A stretch of 64,000 nt of DNA from Streptomyces sp. NBC_01298 (GTDB lineage: Bacteria > Actinomycetota > Actinomycetes > Streptomycetales > Streptomycetaceae): assembly GCF_035978755.1 (NCBI RefSeq), contig NZ_CP108414.1:8494001-8558000 (forward strand), given 5' to 3'. Positions within the stretch are counted from its first letter, which is position 1. Each line of letters starts with the position of its first letter. Below the pieces are notes generated by a model that worked only from the letters and a program-made list of their open reading frames with translations, ran no database searches and was not told where the DNA came from. A program made the translations under genes and the position numbers. This document shows, piece by piece, positions 16,053 to 23,901 of this stretch.

Positions 16053-17726
16053 GTGACCGCACCAGCGGTGGACACGGCAGCTCGCTCGACACCCGCGGGG
16101 CACGGGCCCGCGAGCGCGGAGGCAGGGCGCGAGCCGGGCCTCGAGGCAGAGCGCGAAGCGGCGCCCGAGGTCGGCCGGGCGACGGCGGGCGAGGCCGAGC
16201 AGGCGACAGGGCGCCAGTCGGGGCAGCCGGCCGTGCCGGCGAAGGCCGCGGGCGCGGCGAAGACGGCGGGGGCCGCCACACCCGTACGGGCCCCGGAGCC
16301 CGCGCACACCCCCGAGCCCGTACGGGGCCCAGGGCCCGAGGGGGCCTCCGCCCCCGCGGAAGCCGGCCGGCCGGCCCCGTGCCGCACGGATCCGGAACTG
16401 CTGCTCGCGGCGTCGGTCCTGCTCGCGGACGCCGCCCTCACGGCGAAGCAGGCCGCCGCCGAGCTGACGGGCGCGCTCAGCAGCCGGCAGCTGGGGCTGG
16501 AGGCGCTGCGCCGCCCCGCCTGGGCGCTCGGGGCGGTGGTGTCCTGCGCCCGGGCGCTGACCAGCCCGACGGGGCTCGGATTCGGGGCCAACGGCGGACT
16601 GGCCGGGGAACTGGCGCGGATCGCGGGGAACATGACGTACCGCCGTCCGGCCGCCGTGGCGATGGCCGTGGACGCCTTCGCCCTGCGGATCAGGGCGATC
16701 GCCTCCGACCACCCCAATCTGGACTCGCCGCTCGCCAGGCGGCTGACCGACGCCATGGTCGAGGGCAGCCGGCTGGAGGCGCTGCGCGCCCTCTACGCGC
16801 TCGTCGAGCGGCTCGGGGTCACCCGGGCCCTGACCACCCTCAGCCCCGTGATCATGGAGCTGTCGGCCCTGCTGGGCCTGCTCGACGAGAACCCCGTCAA
16901 CGACGGCTTCTCCTGGGTGACGCTCGCCGGCGGAGTCCCGTCGACCGATCCCTTCCTCGGGCTGCCGAGCAGCCTGCTGAAGTACCTCAACCCCGGCCCC
17001 GGCCGCGCCGAGCGTGCGGACGCGGACTCCATCCTGGCGAAGGTGCTGGCCACGTCCGGCAACGACATCGTCAGCTACGTCAACGACATCGGCGCCCTGG
17101 GCAACCACGGACTGGTGCTGTTGCGCCGTGTCGAATGCGCCGACGGCGCCGTGCGCTACGTCCTGCTGCTGCCCGGTACGAGCTTCGCCCTCCTGAGCAA
17201 CAGCACCCCCCAGGACCTGGTGGGAGCGTTCGACGGACTGCTGCACACCGACACCACGTACACCCGGGCCGCCCGCAAGCTGTTGCTGCGGGCCGGGGTG
17301 CCGGCCGGGGCGGAGGTCATGTTCGTCGGGCACAGCCTCGGCGGGATGACCGCGATGAACCTCGCCTCGGACGTGGAGGTGTCCTCCCGCTACCGGATCA
17401 CCCACGTGATCGCGGTGGGCTCGCCCATCGACGGCAAGCGCCCCGCCGACCACACCACGCAGGTGATCAGCCTGGTCAACAACCACGACGTGATCCCGAT
17501 GATCGACGGACGCGGCCCCGCTTCGCCCAACGACATCCCCGACAGCTGGGTGGAGCTGGCCTGGCTGGACGAGTCGTACGACTACCCGCTCTCGCACGCC
17601 CCACAGGCCTACTCGGACACCCTGCGCGGCCCGATGGCGCACCACCGGGAGAAGGTCAACGCGCTGATCGGCGCCTATGACGGCCGGATCGTCGGCAACC
17701 AGCCCTACATGCTGCGCGACAAGTGA
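16053..17726 (+). CDS. Lipase-like alpha/beta hydrolase with disordered N-terminus
   Basis: 557 residues from GTG 16053, with a near-consensus GGAGGTGGGA ribosome site. Residues 1-110 are low-complexity Ala/Pro/Glu. Residues ~115-280 are helical and unrecognised. The C-terminal ~270 residues form a lipase-like fold with nucleophile elbow GHSLGG (Ser428), a probable Asp in VNNHDVIPMIDG and a late His (MAHHREKVN). There is no signal peptide. The next gene starts 18 bases after the stop, with an alternative GTG overlapping it, so the two form one operon. With the acyltransferase and ACP downstream this suggests acyl-lipid turnover (inference). Confidence 0.7.
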   Translation: MTAPAVDTAARSTPAGHGPASAEAGREPGLEAEREAAPEVGRATAGEAEQATGRQSGQPAVPAKAAGAAKTAGAATPVRAPEPAHTPEPVRGPGPEGASAPAEAGRPAPCRTDPELLLAASVLLADAALTAKQAAAELTGALSSRQLGLEALRRPAWALGAVVSCARALTSPTGLGFGANGGLAGELARIAGNMTYRRPAAVAMAVDAFALRIRAIASDHPNLDSPLARRLTDAMVEGSRLEALRALYALVERLGVTRALTTLSPVIMELSALLGLLDENPVNDGFSWVTLAGGVPSTDPFLGLPSSLLKYLNPGPGRAERADADSILAKVLATSGNDIVSYVNDIGALGNHGLVLLRRVECADGAVRYVLLLPGTSFALLSNSTPQDLVGAFDGLLHTDTTYTRAARKLLLRAGVPAGAEVMFVGHSLGGMTAMNLASDVEVSSRYRITHVIAVGSPIDGKRPADHTTQVISLVNNHDVIPMIDGRGPASPNDIPDSWVELAWLDESYDYPLSHAPQAYSDTLRGPMAHHREKVNALIGAYDGRIVGNQPYMLRDK

Positions 17727-17743
17727 GCACGGGAGACCCTGAG

Positions 17744-19216
17744 ATGACCTCCGAACACGGCGACGGCGGCGAACACGGCGTGGCCTCCACGAAGACCGCG
17801 CCGCGACCCCCCGAGAGCGTCTGGGCCCTGGAGAACGCCGTGTTCAGCGCGGCCATGTTCGCCCAGCGACTGCCCTGGACCGACACCGCGGCCCGCGCGC
17901 TGGGCCTGGACGCGCTGACCCGTGAAGGGGTGCGGCGCTCCCTGCTGGACCACCTGCGGCGCACCCGCTCCGGACGACCGGTCCGGCTGCGCACCCCCTT
18001 CGGGAACTTCCTCGTACCCCTGGCCCCCGCCGCGTCCGAGGCCCTGTTGCTCCGGGCTGAGGAGGAAGGGGCGTTGGAGCCCGTCGCGGGGCTCACGGAC
18101 GCCGGGGACCGCTACGGGCTGTCGCCGCACACGGAGCTGACCTGGGAGGTCATCGCGCCGGGCGACGAGCTGACCGCCCTCGTGGCCCGGGACGTGGACG
18201 AGGCCGTGGCCGGGCGGCGCGGGGACGGCACCCTGGAGCGGCGGGCCTGGGACGAGGCGATGGCACGACTGGGCCGGCGCCTGGTGGTGGGCGAACCGGC
18301 CGCCGAGGACACCCTGCTGAGCGAGATCGTCGCCCGGACGCCGGCAGCGCGGGGCCGGGGCGCCCGAGCGGAGCTGACGGCCGCCCTGCGGCGCAGGACG
18401 GCCGGCTACCTGGAGAGCCCCGATCCGGCCTCCCTGGTCGGACGGCTCGTCGGGGCGGGAGCGAGCGCCGACACCGTGGTCGCGGCGGTGGCCCACGTAC
18501 TGGCCCTGGTCGCCGAGGCCGCCACCGGCACGACCCTGCAGGCGCTGGCCCTGCACGCGGTGGAGGCGGCGGACACTCCGGAGGAGGCCGTGGACCGGGC
18601 GCTGCGCCACTACCCGCCGGTGGCCGCGGCCGTGCACCGGGTGAAGGCGCCGTTCGTCTGGGAGGGCCTGGCGATCGGCGCCGGTACGGAGATCCTGTGC
18701 GCGCCGGGCTGGCTGTCGCAGGCCAAGGACGGCGCGGGCCCCGGCGTCTGGCCCTCCGCGCTGTGCGGTGGACCCGGCGCGTGTGCGGCGACGCGGTTCG
18801 CGGTGCTCGTCGCCGCGGAGCTCGTACGGGCCGTCACCGCGGTCTCCAGGCCGTTCGTGGTCCACCCGAAGCTGACCGCGGGGCGGCTCCCGGCGACGCT
18901 CGACGCGCGCTCGCTGCTCGTGTCCCTGGGGGAACTTCCCGGCGGTCGGGGCGACCGGCGGGTGACGGTCGGCAGGCCGGCGGCGCTGCCGACCGCGGTC
19001 CGCGGCTGCACGCCCGCGTCCTACGGGGCCCTGGCGCAGGCCAGCGCCGAGCGGCTGGCGGCGCACGCGGAGAGCCTGGCGGTCTGCGCCGGAGCGGACG
19101 GCTGGGACCGGGACGAGGCGGGGGAGCGCTTCCGCATGGTCCTGCTGGACCACGCCCAGCGGTGCGCACGGGCGGCCGACGGCGTACGGAAGGCGGCGAA
19201 CCGGCTGGCGGACTGA
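17744..19216 (+). CDS. Degenerate cytochrome-P450-like protein
   Basis: 490 residues from ATG 17744 (GGGAG at 17731; a GTG at 17723 overlaps the upstream stop but lacks a ribosome site). The C-terminal third aligns by eye with P450s. The K-helix region reads RALRHYPPV, where the canonical ExxR has become RxxR (Arg285, Arg288). It is followed by the beta-strand stretch VWEGLAIGAGTEILCAPG. The haem loop reads CGGPGACAATRF, keeping a Cys at 347 with the GGP-x-x-C spacing. The missing Glu recalls CYP157-type proteins. It could still bind haem or be a structural relic. Function unknown; context suggests lipid chemistry. Confidence 0.6.
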   Translation: MTSEHGDGGEHGVASTKTAPRPPESVWALENAVFSAAMFAQRLPWTDTAARALGLDALTREGVRRSLLDHLRRTRSGRPVRLRTPFGNFLVPLAPAASEALLLRAEEEGALEPVAGLTDAGDRYGLSPHTELTWEVIAPGDELTALVARDVDEAVAGRRGDGTLERRAWDEAMARLGRRLVVGEPAAEDTLLSEIVARTPAARGRGARAELTAALRRRTAGYLESPDPASLVGRLVGAGASADTVVAAVAHVLALVAEAATGTTLQALALHAVEAADTPEEAVDRALRHYPPVAAAVHRVKAPFVWEGLAIGAGTEILCAPGWLSQAKDGAGPGVWPSALCGGPGACAATRFAVLVAAELVRAVTAVSRPFVVHPKLTAGRLPATLDARSLLVSLGELPGGRGDRRVTVGRPAALPTAVRGCTPASYGALAQASAERLAAHAESLAVCAGADGWDRDEAGERFRMVLLDHAQRCARAADGVRKAANRLAD

Positions 19217-19224
19217 CGGCCGTG

Positions 19225-19252
19225 CCGGGATGACGGCCGGCCGTCATCCCGG
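19225..19252. terminator. 28-bp perfect palindrome between convergent genes
   Basis: A 14-bp arm (CCGGGATGACGGCC) is followed immediately by its complement, with no unpaired loop, in the 56-base gap between the P450-like gene and the convergent acyltransferase gene. A bidirectional terminator is the simplest reading. Confidence 0.6.
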
Positions 19253-19272
19253 TCGCCGAAAGGGCGCCACTG

Positions 19273-20055
19273 CTACCAGAAGGGCGTCTCGCGCCTGCCG
19301 CGCTCCCTGTCCACCAGGGACTGCACGGCTTCCTGTGCCTCGGCGCAGAGCAGACCGGCCGCGGTCCTGCGGGCGGAGTACGACTGCGGCCGGGGCGGTG
19401 CGGGGATCGGTTTGCCCACGGTGATGAGCCACTTCGAGGGCAGCGGGAGCAGCGTGGTCAGCGGGAAGTAGGGGAGGTCGAACAGGCGGGCCAGAGCTGG
19501 GATCTCACCGAACTTGGGATACGCCTCCTCGGCGCCGATCACGGACACGGGGACCACGGGCGCTCCGGCCTGGACGGCGGTCGCCGCGAATCCGGGGCTG
19601 AACGGTCGCAGCCGGTAGCGGTTCCGGAAAGGCTTTTCGAGCCCGGAGATTCCCTCGGGAAACACTCCCACGAGTTCACCTGCGGTCAGGTGTTCCAGTC
19701 CGAGCGTCGGATCGAGGGGAAAGGCGCCCAATTTCCGGGCGTACGAGCCGATCACCGGGAATCGAAAAGTAAGAGAGGCGGCCGGTACGTGCAAAGGCCG
19801 GTTCAGGACCTGTGTGAGTGATTTGATGAGAACGAAAGCGTCGAGCCCCCAAGCGCCCGAATGATTGGCCACGATCACGGCGGGCCCGCTCGTCGGAATG
19901 TTCTCCCAACCGGTCGTTTCGAGTCGGAAGTAGTCCTCCATCAGCCAGTCGAGCAGCCTGTCCCAGGCGCTTTCCCCGGCCTCGCCGAGCCGCTCCCTGG
20001 CGTAACGGAACTCGGCCGTCCCCGCCTCCATCACATCGATCACACTTTCCGACAC
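19273..20055 (-). CDS. PlsC-like lysophospholipid acyltransferase
   Basis: 260 residues from GTG 20055, chosen because AAGGGAGAA lies 5 bases upstream; a longer frame to 20184 would overlap the ACP start. LPLAT motifs: VIVANHSGAWGLDAF (catalytic His-Asp), a GSYARKLGAFPLD stretch, GVFPEGISG (acyl-acceptor phosphate motif) and PVVPVSVIG. It transfers an acyl group to a glycerolipid-type acceptor at the membrane. It diverges from the stand-alone ACP gene, which may supply its acyl donor. The P450-like and lipase-like genes converge on it. Confidence 0.82.
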   Translation of the reverse strand: MSESVIDVMEAGTAEFRYARERLGEAGESAWDRLLDWLMEDYFRLETTGWENIPTSGPAVIVANHSGAWGLDAFVLIKSLTQVLNRPLHVPAASLTFRFPVIGSYARKLGAFPLDPTLGLEHLTAGELVGVFPEGISGLEKPFRNRYRLRPFSPGFAATAVQAGAPVVPVSVIGAEEAYPKFGEIPALARLFDLPYFPLTTLLPLPSKWLITVGKPIPAPPRPQSYSARRTAAGLLCAEAQEAVQSLVDRERGRRETPFW

Positions 20056-20131
20056 GAGTATTCTCCCTTTTCCCACCGGTCTTCGGCGCCACCATGGCGC
20101 ACGGACCGCCAGAGCGCAAACAGGAGTAGTC

Positions 20132-20395
20132 ATGAGCACGTCCGCACCCGAATCCACGATCGGTCTGATCGCTGAAATCATCATCGCGATGGGAGAATCC
20201 CCCTCCGAGGACGTTCATGCCGGCGCCCGGATGCAGGACCTGCTGACCGATTCCCTCATGGTGGTGGAAATGGCCATCTCCCTGCACGACAGGCTGGCCG
20301 TCAAGGTCGACGAGGAGGAAGTCCGCGACCTCACCCTCGCCGAGTTCGCCGCGGTGCTCGACGCCCGGCTCCGGGACGCGCCCGCCCCTCGCTAG
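20132..20395 (+). CDS. Stand-alone acyl carrier protein
   Basis: 87 residues from ATG 20132 (CAGGAG 6 bases upstream). A four-helix ACP pattern with phosphopantetheine site TDSLMVVEMA (Ser41). Unlike the housekeeping FAS ACP it lies beside a PlsC-like acyltransferase rather than fab genes, so it is probably dedicated to a specialised lipid. The stop TAG at 20393-20395 forms the first half of the -10 box (TAGGCT) of the next gene. Confidence 0.85.
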   Translation: MSTSAPESTIGLIAEIIIAMGESPSEDVHAGARMQDLLTDSLMVVEMAISLHDRLAVKVDEEEVRDLTLAEFAAVLDARLRDAPAPR

Positions 20396-20398
20396 GCT
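20393..20398 (+). promoter_or_regulatory. -10 box of a leaderless transcript, overlapping the ACP stop codon
   Basis: TAGGCT fits the actinobacterial TANNNT -10 consensus and ends 6 bases before ATG 20405, so transcription should begin at or next to the start codon. Its TAG is the ACP stop. No clear -35 is present at the expected spacing. Confidence 0.45.
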
Positions 20399-20404
20399 GG
20401 CCCG

Positions 20405-21196
20405 ATGACCGCAGAACTGCCCCCGGGCGGCGTGGAGATCACTCAGGCCGCGGCGGAAGCCAGGTGGGCGCACGCCTGGACCCCCGCCGAGGTGGCGGCC
20501 CGGCTCGCCGGGGTCCCGGCCCCCTGGTACGTCGCCGGGGGCTGGGCCGTCGACCTCTTCACGGGCGGGCCGCCCCGCCACCACGGCGACCTGGAGATCG
20601 CGGTCCCCGCGGCGAGCTTCCCCGAAATCCTGTCCAGGTTCCGGGAGTTCGCCTTCGACGTGGTGGCGCACGACCGCCTCTGGGAGCTCACGCCCGAGGT
20701 CTCGGGGCTCACCCACCAGACCTGGCTGCGCGATCCGGCGACCGGGAACTTCCTGGTGGACGTGTTCCGCGAGCCGCACGACGGCGAGACCTGGATCTAC
20801 CGGCGCGACCCGTCCGTCCGGCTGCCGTACACCGCCGTCGTCCACCGGACACCGGACGGGATCCCCTACCTCGCGCCCGAGCTGGCCCTGCTGTTCAAGG
20901 CCAAGGCCGTCCGTCCCAAGGACCAGCAGGACTTCGCCCGCGCCCTGCCCCTGCTGGACGAGGCCCGGCGCGCGAGGCTGGCCGCGCTCGTCGAGCGGGA
21001 GCATCCGGGGCACGCCTGGCTCGCGGACCTCCGGCCGGGCGGTGCCCGACCGGCCGGAGGCCTTCCCGCCTGGTCAGACGGCTCGGACGATTCCGGTGGC
21101 TCCGGCGATTCCGCCGGGTCAGACGGCTCCGGCGGATCCGGCGGCTCCGGCGATTCCGCCGACTCTGCCCGTTCCGACGGTCCCCGCCGGTCCTAG
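20405..21196 (+). CDS. Nucleotidyltransferase-fold protein with Ser/Gly/Asp-rich tail
   Basis: 263 residues. The N-terminal ~205 residues resemble aminoglycoside/lincosamide-nucleotidyltransferase-like proteins: YVAGGWAVDLFTGG is the GG-x-W motif and RHHGDLEIAV holds the acidic pair, with Glu in place of the second Asp. LLFKAKAVRPKDQQDF resembles the Lys-x-x-Asp region of the family. The last ~45 residues are a repetitive DSGGSGDSAGSDGSGGSGGS-type tail encoded by a GGCTCCGGCGATTCC-like repeat. No ribosome site; a -10 box lies just upstream. Its stop overlaps that of the convergent channel gene (shared CTAG). Substrate unknown; no evidence of resistance. Confidence 0.65.
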   Translation: MTAELPPGGVEITQAAAEARWAHAWTPAEVAARLAGVPAPWYVAGGWAVDLFTGGPPRHHGDLEIAVPAASFPEILSRFREFAFDVVAHDRLWELTPEVSGLTHQTWLRDPATGNFLVDVFREPHDGETWIYRRDPSVRLPYTAVVHRTPDGIPYLAPELALLFKAKAVRPKDQQDFARALPLLDEARRARLAALVEREHPGHAWLADLRPGGARPAGGLPAWSDGSDDSGGSGDSAGSDGSGGSGGSGDSADSARSDGPRRS

Positions 21197-22131
21197 CGGG
21201 CGCCCGCCGAAGCGTGGGCCGGCGCCGCGGTGGCCGTCGCCATCCCCGCCGACGGGGAGTGCACGGTGTCGAGCTGGGCCTCCATGTCGTCGAGCGCGCT
21301 GCGCACCGCCGCGATCCGCAGCAGGAGCTCGTCGGCCGCGTCCGGCGGCGACTGCGTCGCCAGCAGCGCCGCCCGCTTCTCCTCCTTCTCGGCCTCCTCC
21401 TCCATCTCCCGTGCTTCCTCAAGGGCGTTGAGGACCACGCCGATCAGCACGTTGACCAGCACGAAGGATCCGAAGAGCACGTAGGAGGCGTAGTAGAGGA
21501 GGCTCAGCGGGGAGATGGCCAGCCCCGCGTGGACGGCGTCCCCGAGCCCTTCGAGCGTCATCAGCAGGAACAGGGTCAGCGCCGCCCGGCCGATGGATCC
21601 GTAGTGCTGCGGGTCGTGGTGGGCGAAGCAGATCCAGCCGATCATCGCGTACACGTAGACGATCAGCGCGCCCACGAACAGGAAGCTGACGGTGCCCGGC
21701 AGGCTGCGGCCCACCGCGACCAGCAGGACCCGCAGCTGGGGCATGAACCGGGCGGTGCGCAGGACCCGCGCCAGCCGCAGCAGCCGCAGGAGCGTGGTGT
21801 TCTCCCGGAGGAACGGGATGAAGGCCGAGGAGACGACCAACAAGTCGAAGACGTTCCAGGGGTCTTGGAAGAAAGCTTTCGGCCGGTCGGCGTGCGCGCC
21901 CAGGCGGATCAGCATCTCCAGGGTGAAGGCGATCACGCAGAAACGCTCGGTCGCCGACAGGAGGCCGCTGTACTCGGCGGACAGGCCGCTGTACGTCTCG
22001 GCCCCCAGAAGCGCGGCGTTGAAGAGGATCACCGCGAAAACGGTGAGCGCGAACGCGGGCGCCTCGCACACGTCACGGCAGTGTGCGGCAAGCCTTCCAC
22101 GCCAGGTGTCCACCGCGGTCGGGTCGGTCAT
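21193..22131 (-). CDS. Voltage-gated ion channel subunit (NavBac/ion_trans type)
   Basis: 312 residues from ATG 22131 (GAGGGAGC upstream). One six-helix domain: S4 is LRLLRLARVLRTARFMPQLR with an Arg every third or fourth position, and the pore loop reads TLEGLGDAV, like the TLESW filter of bacterial sodium channels but with Gly-Leu-Gly-Asp after the Glu. S6 is FGSFVLVNVLIGVVLNAL. The tail (~225-300) is a charged coiled coil (EEAREMEEEAEKEEKRAALL, then LLLRIAAVRSALDDMEAQLD), as used for tetramerisation. It should form a homotetrameric cation channel in the cytoplasmic membrane. Ion selectivity cannot be read with certainty. Confidence 0.82.
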   Translation of the reverse strand: MTDPTAVDTWRGRLAAHCRDVCEAPAFALTVFAVILFNAALLGAETYSGLSAEYSGLLSATERFCVIAFTLEMLIRLGAHADRPKAFFQDPWNVFDLLVVSSAFIPFLRENTTLLRLLRLARVLRTARFMPQLRVLLVAVGRSLPGTVSFLFVGALIVYVYAMIGWICFAHHDPQHYGSIGRAALTLFLLMTLEGLGDAVHAGLAISPLSLLYYASYVLFGSFVLVNVLIGVVLNALEEAREMEEEAEKEEKRAALLATQSPPDAADELLLRIAAVRSALDDMEAQLDTVHSPSAGMATATAAPAHASAGAR

Positions 22132-22361
22132 CGTGCTCCCTCGTACGGGCCACCGGCCGCCCCCGGCCCGCACGCGCCGGCTGCGCCGCGACGGAAGACG
22201 AGGCAGCCGAGGCGATGTTCATGTTCCGCGTCGTGTAACGCCGTACGGGGAAAATCGAGACGCCCTGGAGCGCTACATCGCCCGATCGGGGACCCGGCCC
22301 GCCACACGAGGGACCCGGCCCCCGCCCGCCGCGGCCGCGGCGCGCCGGGCAGGATGGGCCC

Positions 22362-23687
22362 ATGACGAGTCGAGACGGTGGGACCGGACAGGCATGGGCC
22401 GCCCTGGGCGGCCCCGGGGAGCTGGCGGGACGGGTCGGCTACCGGGGGCCCGACGGGCTGGGGGACGGGCCGCTGCCCGTACGCGAACTCGCGCGGGCCA
22501 CGGTGGGCGTGTGCGCCCTGGCCGCCGCCGAGCTGGCCGCCGTACGGGCCGGCGGCGGCGCGGACGACGTGGCTCCGCTGCTGGTCGACGAAGGGGCCGT
22601 GGCCACGGCGTTCGTCAGCGAGCGCCACCTGCTGGTGGACGGCCGGCCACCCGTGACGTTCGCGCCGCTGTCGGGCTTCTGGCGCGCCGCCGACGGATGG
22701 GTGCGTACGCACGCCAACTACGCGCACCACGAAACCGCCTTGGTGCGGGTCCTGGCGGCCGGTACCCGGGACGGCGTGGCCCGGGCGATCGCCGGGCGGC
22801 GGGCCGTGGACGTCCAGGAGGAGGTCTACGCGGAGGGCGGGCTGGCGGTGGCGGTGACGCAGGAGTACGGCGCGCCGCAACCCCTCGTGGAACGCACCGC
22901 CTCGGGCGGGCGCGGGCGGCCCCTCGGCGCGCTCGCCGCGGGCACCGGACGGCCGCTGGAGGGGGTACGGGTGCTCGACCTGACCCGGGTCATCGCCGGG
23001 CCGGTGGCCACCAGGACCCTCGGGCTGCTCGGCGCGGACGTGCTGCGGATCGACTCCCCGCGCCTCCCGGAGTCGGACGACGCCTACGCGGACACGGGGT
23101 TCGGGAAGCGGTCCGTGCTCCTCGACCTCGGGGAGACGGGGGACCGGGCGGTCTTCGACGGCCTGCTGGCCGGGGCGGACGTGGTGGTGACCGGATACCG
23201 GCCGGGAGCACTGGAGCGGTACGGGCTGGACGCGGAGGAACTGCTGTCGCACCGGCCGGGGCTGGTGGTGGCCGAACTGTGCGCGTGGGGCCGGCGGGGT
23301 CCCTGGGCGGGGCGCCGGGGGTTCGACTCGCTGGTGCAGGCCGGGTACGGGATCTCCGCGGCCTGCGGGGACGGGCGCGCCCCCGGGGTGCTGCCGGCCC
23401 AGGCACTGGACCACGGGACGGGGTACCTGGTCGCCGCCGGAGTCCTACGGGCCCTCGCGGAGGGCGGTGGCCAGGCCCTGCGGTTCTCCCTGGCGGGAAC
23501 GGCGTCGTGGCTGGTCCGCGAGGTCCGGGCGGCCGGCGCCGCCGTACCGGGGTACACCCCGGAGCCGTGGCTGCGGGAGACCGCGTCGGGGTACGGACCG
23601 CTGCGGTACGCGGCTTCGCCGCTCGGGGGCCTCGGATGGGACCGGGGGCCTTCCCGGTGGGGGACCGACCGGGCCGTCTGGCTCTGA
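22362..23687 (+). CDS. CaiB/BaiF-family CoA-transferase (class III)
   Basis: 441 residues. The C-terminal half starts with the family opening LEGVRVLDLTRVIAGPVATR, then LGADVLRIDSP, DLGETGDRAVFDGLLAGADVVV and a YRPGALERYGLDAEEL motif; the catalytic Asp would be in this region. The N-terminal ~190 residues are a second, diverged half, giving a tandem layout. ATG 22362 lacks a ribosome site but has CAGGAT 6 bases upstream, consistent with a leaderless transcript. It transfers CoA between carboxylic acids; donor and acceptor are unknown. A strong terminator follows. Confidence 0.8.
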   Translation: MTSRDGGTGQAWAALGGPGELAGRVGYRGPDGLGDGPLPVRELARATVGVCALAAAELAAVRAGGGADDVAPLLVDEGAVATAFVSERHLLVDGRPPVTFAPLSGFWRAADGWVRTHANYAHHETALVRVLAAGTRDGVARAIAGRRAVDVQEEVYAEGGLAVAVTQEYGAPQPLVERTASGGRGRPLGALAAGTGRPLEGVRVLDLTRVIAGPVATRTLGLLGADVLRIDSPRLPESDDAYADTGFGKRSVLLDLGETGDRAVFDGLLAGADVVVTGYRPGALERYGLDAEELLSHRPGLVVAELCAWGRRGPWAGRRGFDSLVQAGYGISAACGDGRAPGVLPAQALDHGTGYLVAAGVLRALAEGGGQALRFSLAGTASWLVREVRAAGAAVPGYTPEPWLRETASGYGPLRYAASPLGGLGWDRGPSRWGTDRAVWL

Positions 23688-23731
23688 TCCGGACCCGGGG
23701 GCCGACACCGACAGCGGGGCCCACGCCAGTG

Positions 23732-23765
23732 CGGGGCCCCGGCCAGGGTGTCGGCCGGGGCCCCG
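23732..23765. terminator. 13-bp perfect GC stem-loop between convergent genes
   Basis: CGGGGCCCCGGCC (23732-23744) pairs with 23753-23765 around an 8-base loop. It lies 45 bases past the CoA-transferase stop, and the convergent protease stops at 23902, so it may serve both. The rest of the 23688-23901 gap shows nothing. Confidence 0.65.
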
Positions 23766-23901
23766 CGGGTGGTGCCGACCGCCTCCGGGATGTGGAGGGG
23801 AGGGCATGGGTGGATCGAGTGGAGCGGATCGAACGGAGCGGATCGTGCGGAGTGCGTGAGGTCGCTGGTCAGGTCAACAGCTCACGCGCTCCGGAGCCGG
23901 C

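Noticed and set aside
20405..21196. Calling the nucleotidyltransferase an antibiotic-resistance gene
   Set aside because: Only the general fold is recognisable, the acidic motif is altered (DLE) and nothing in the context indicates resistance.
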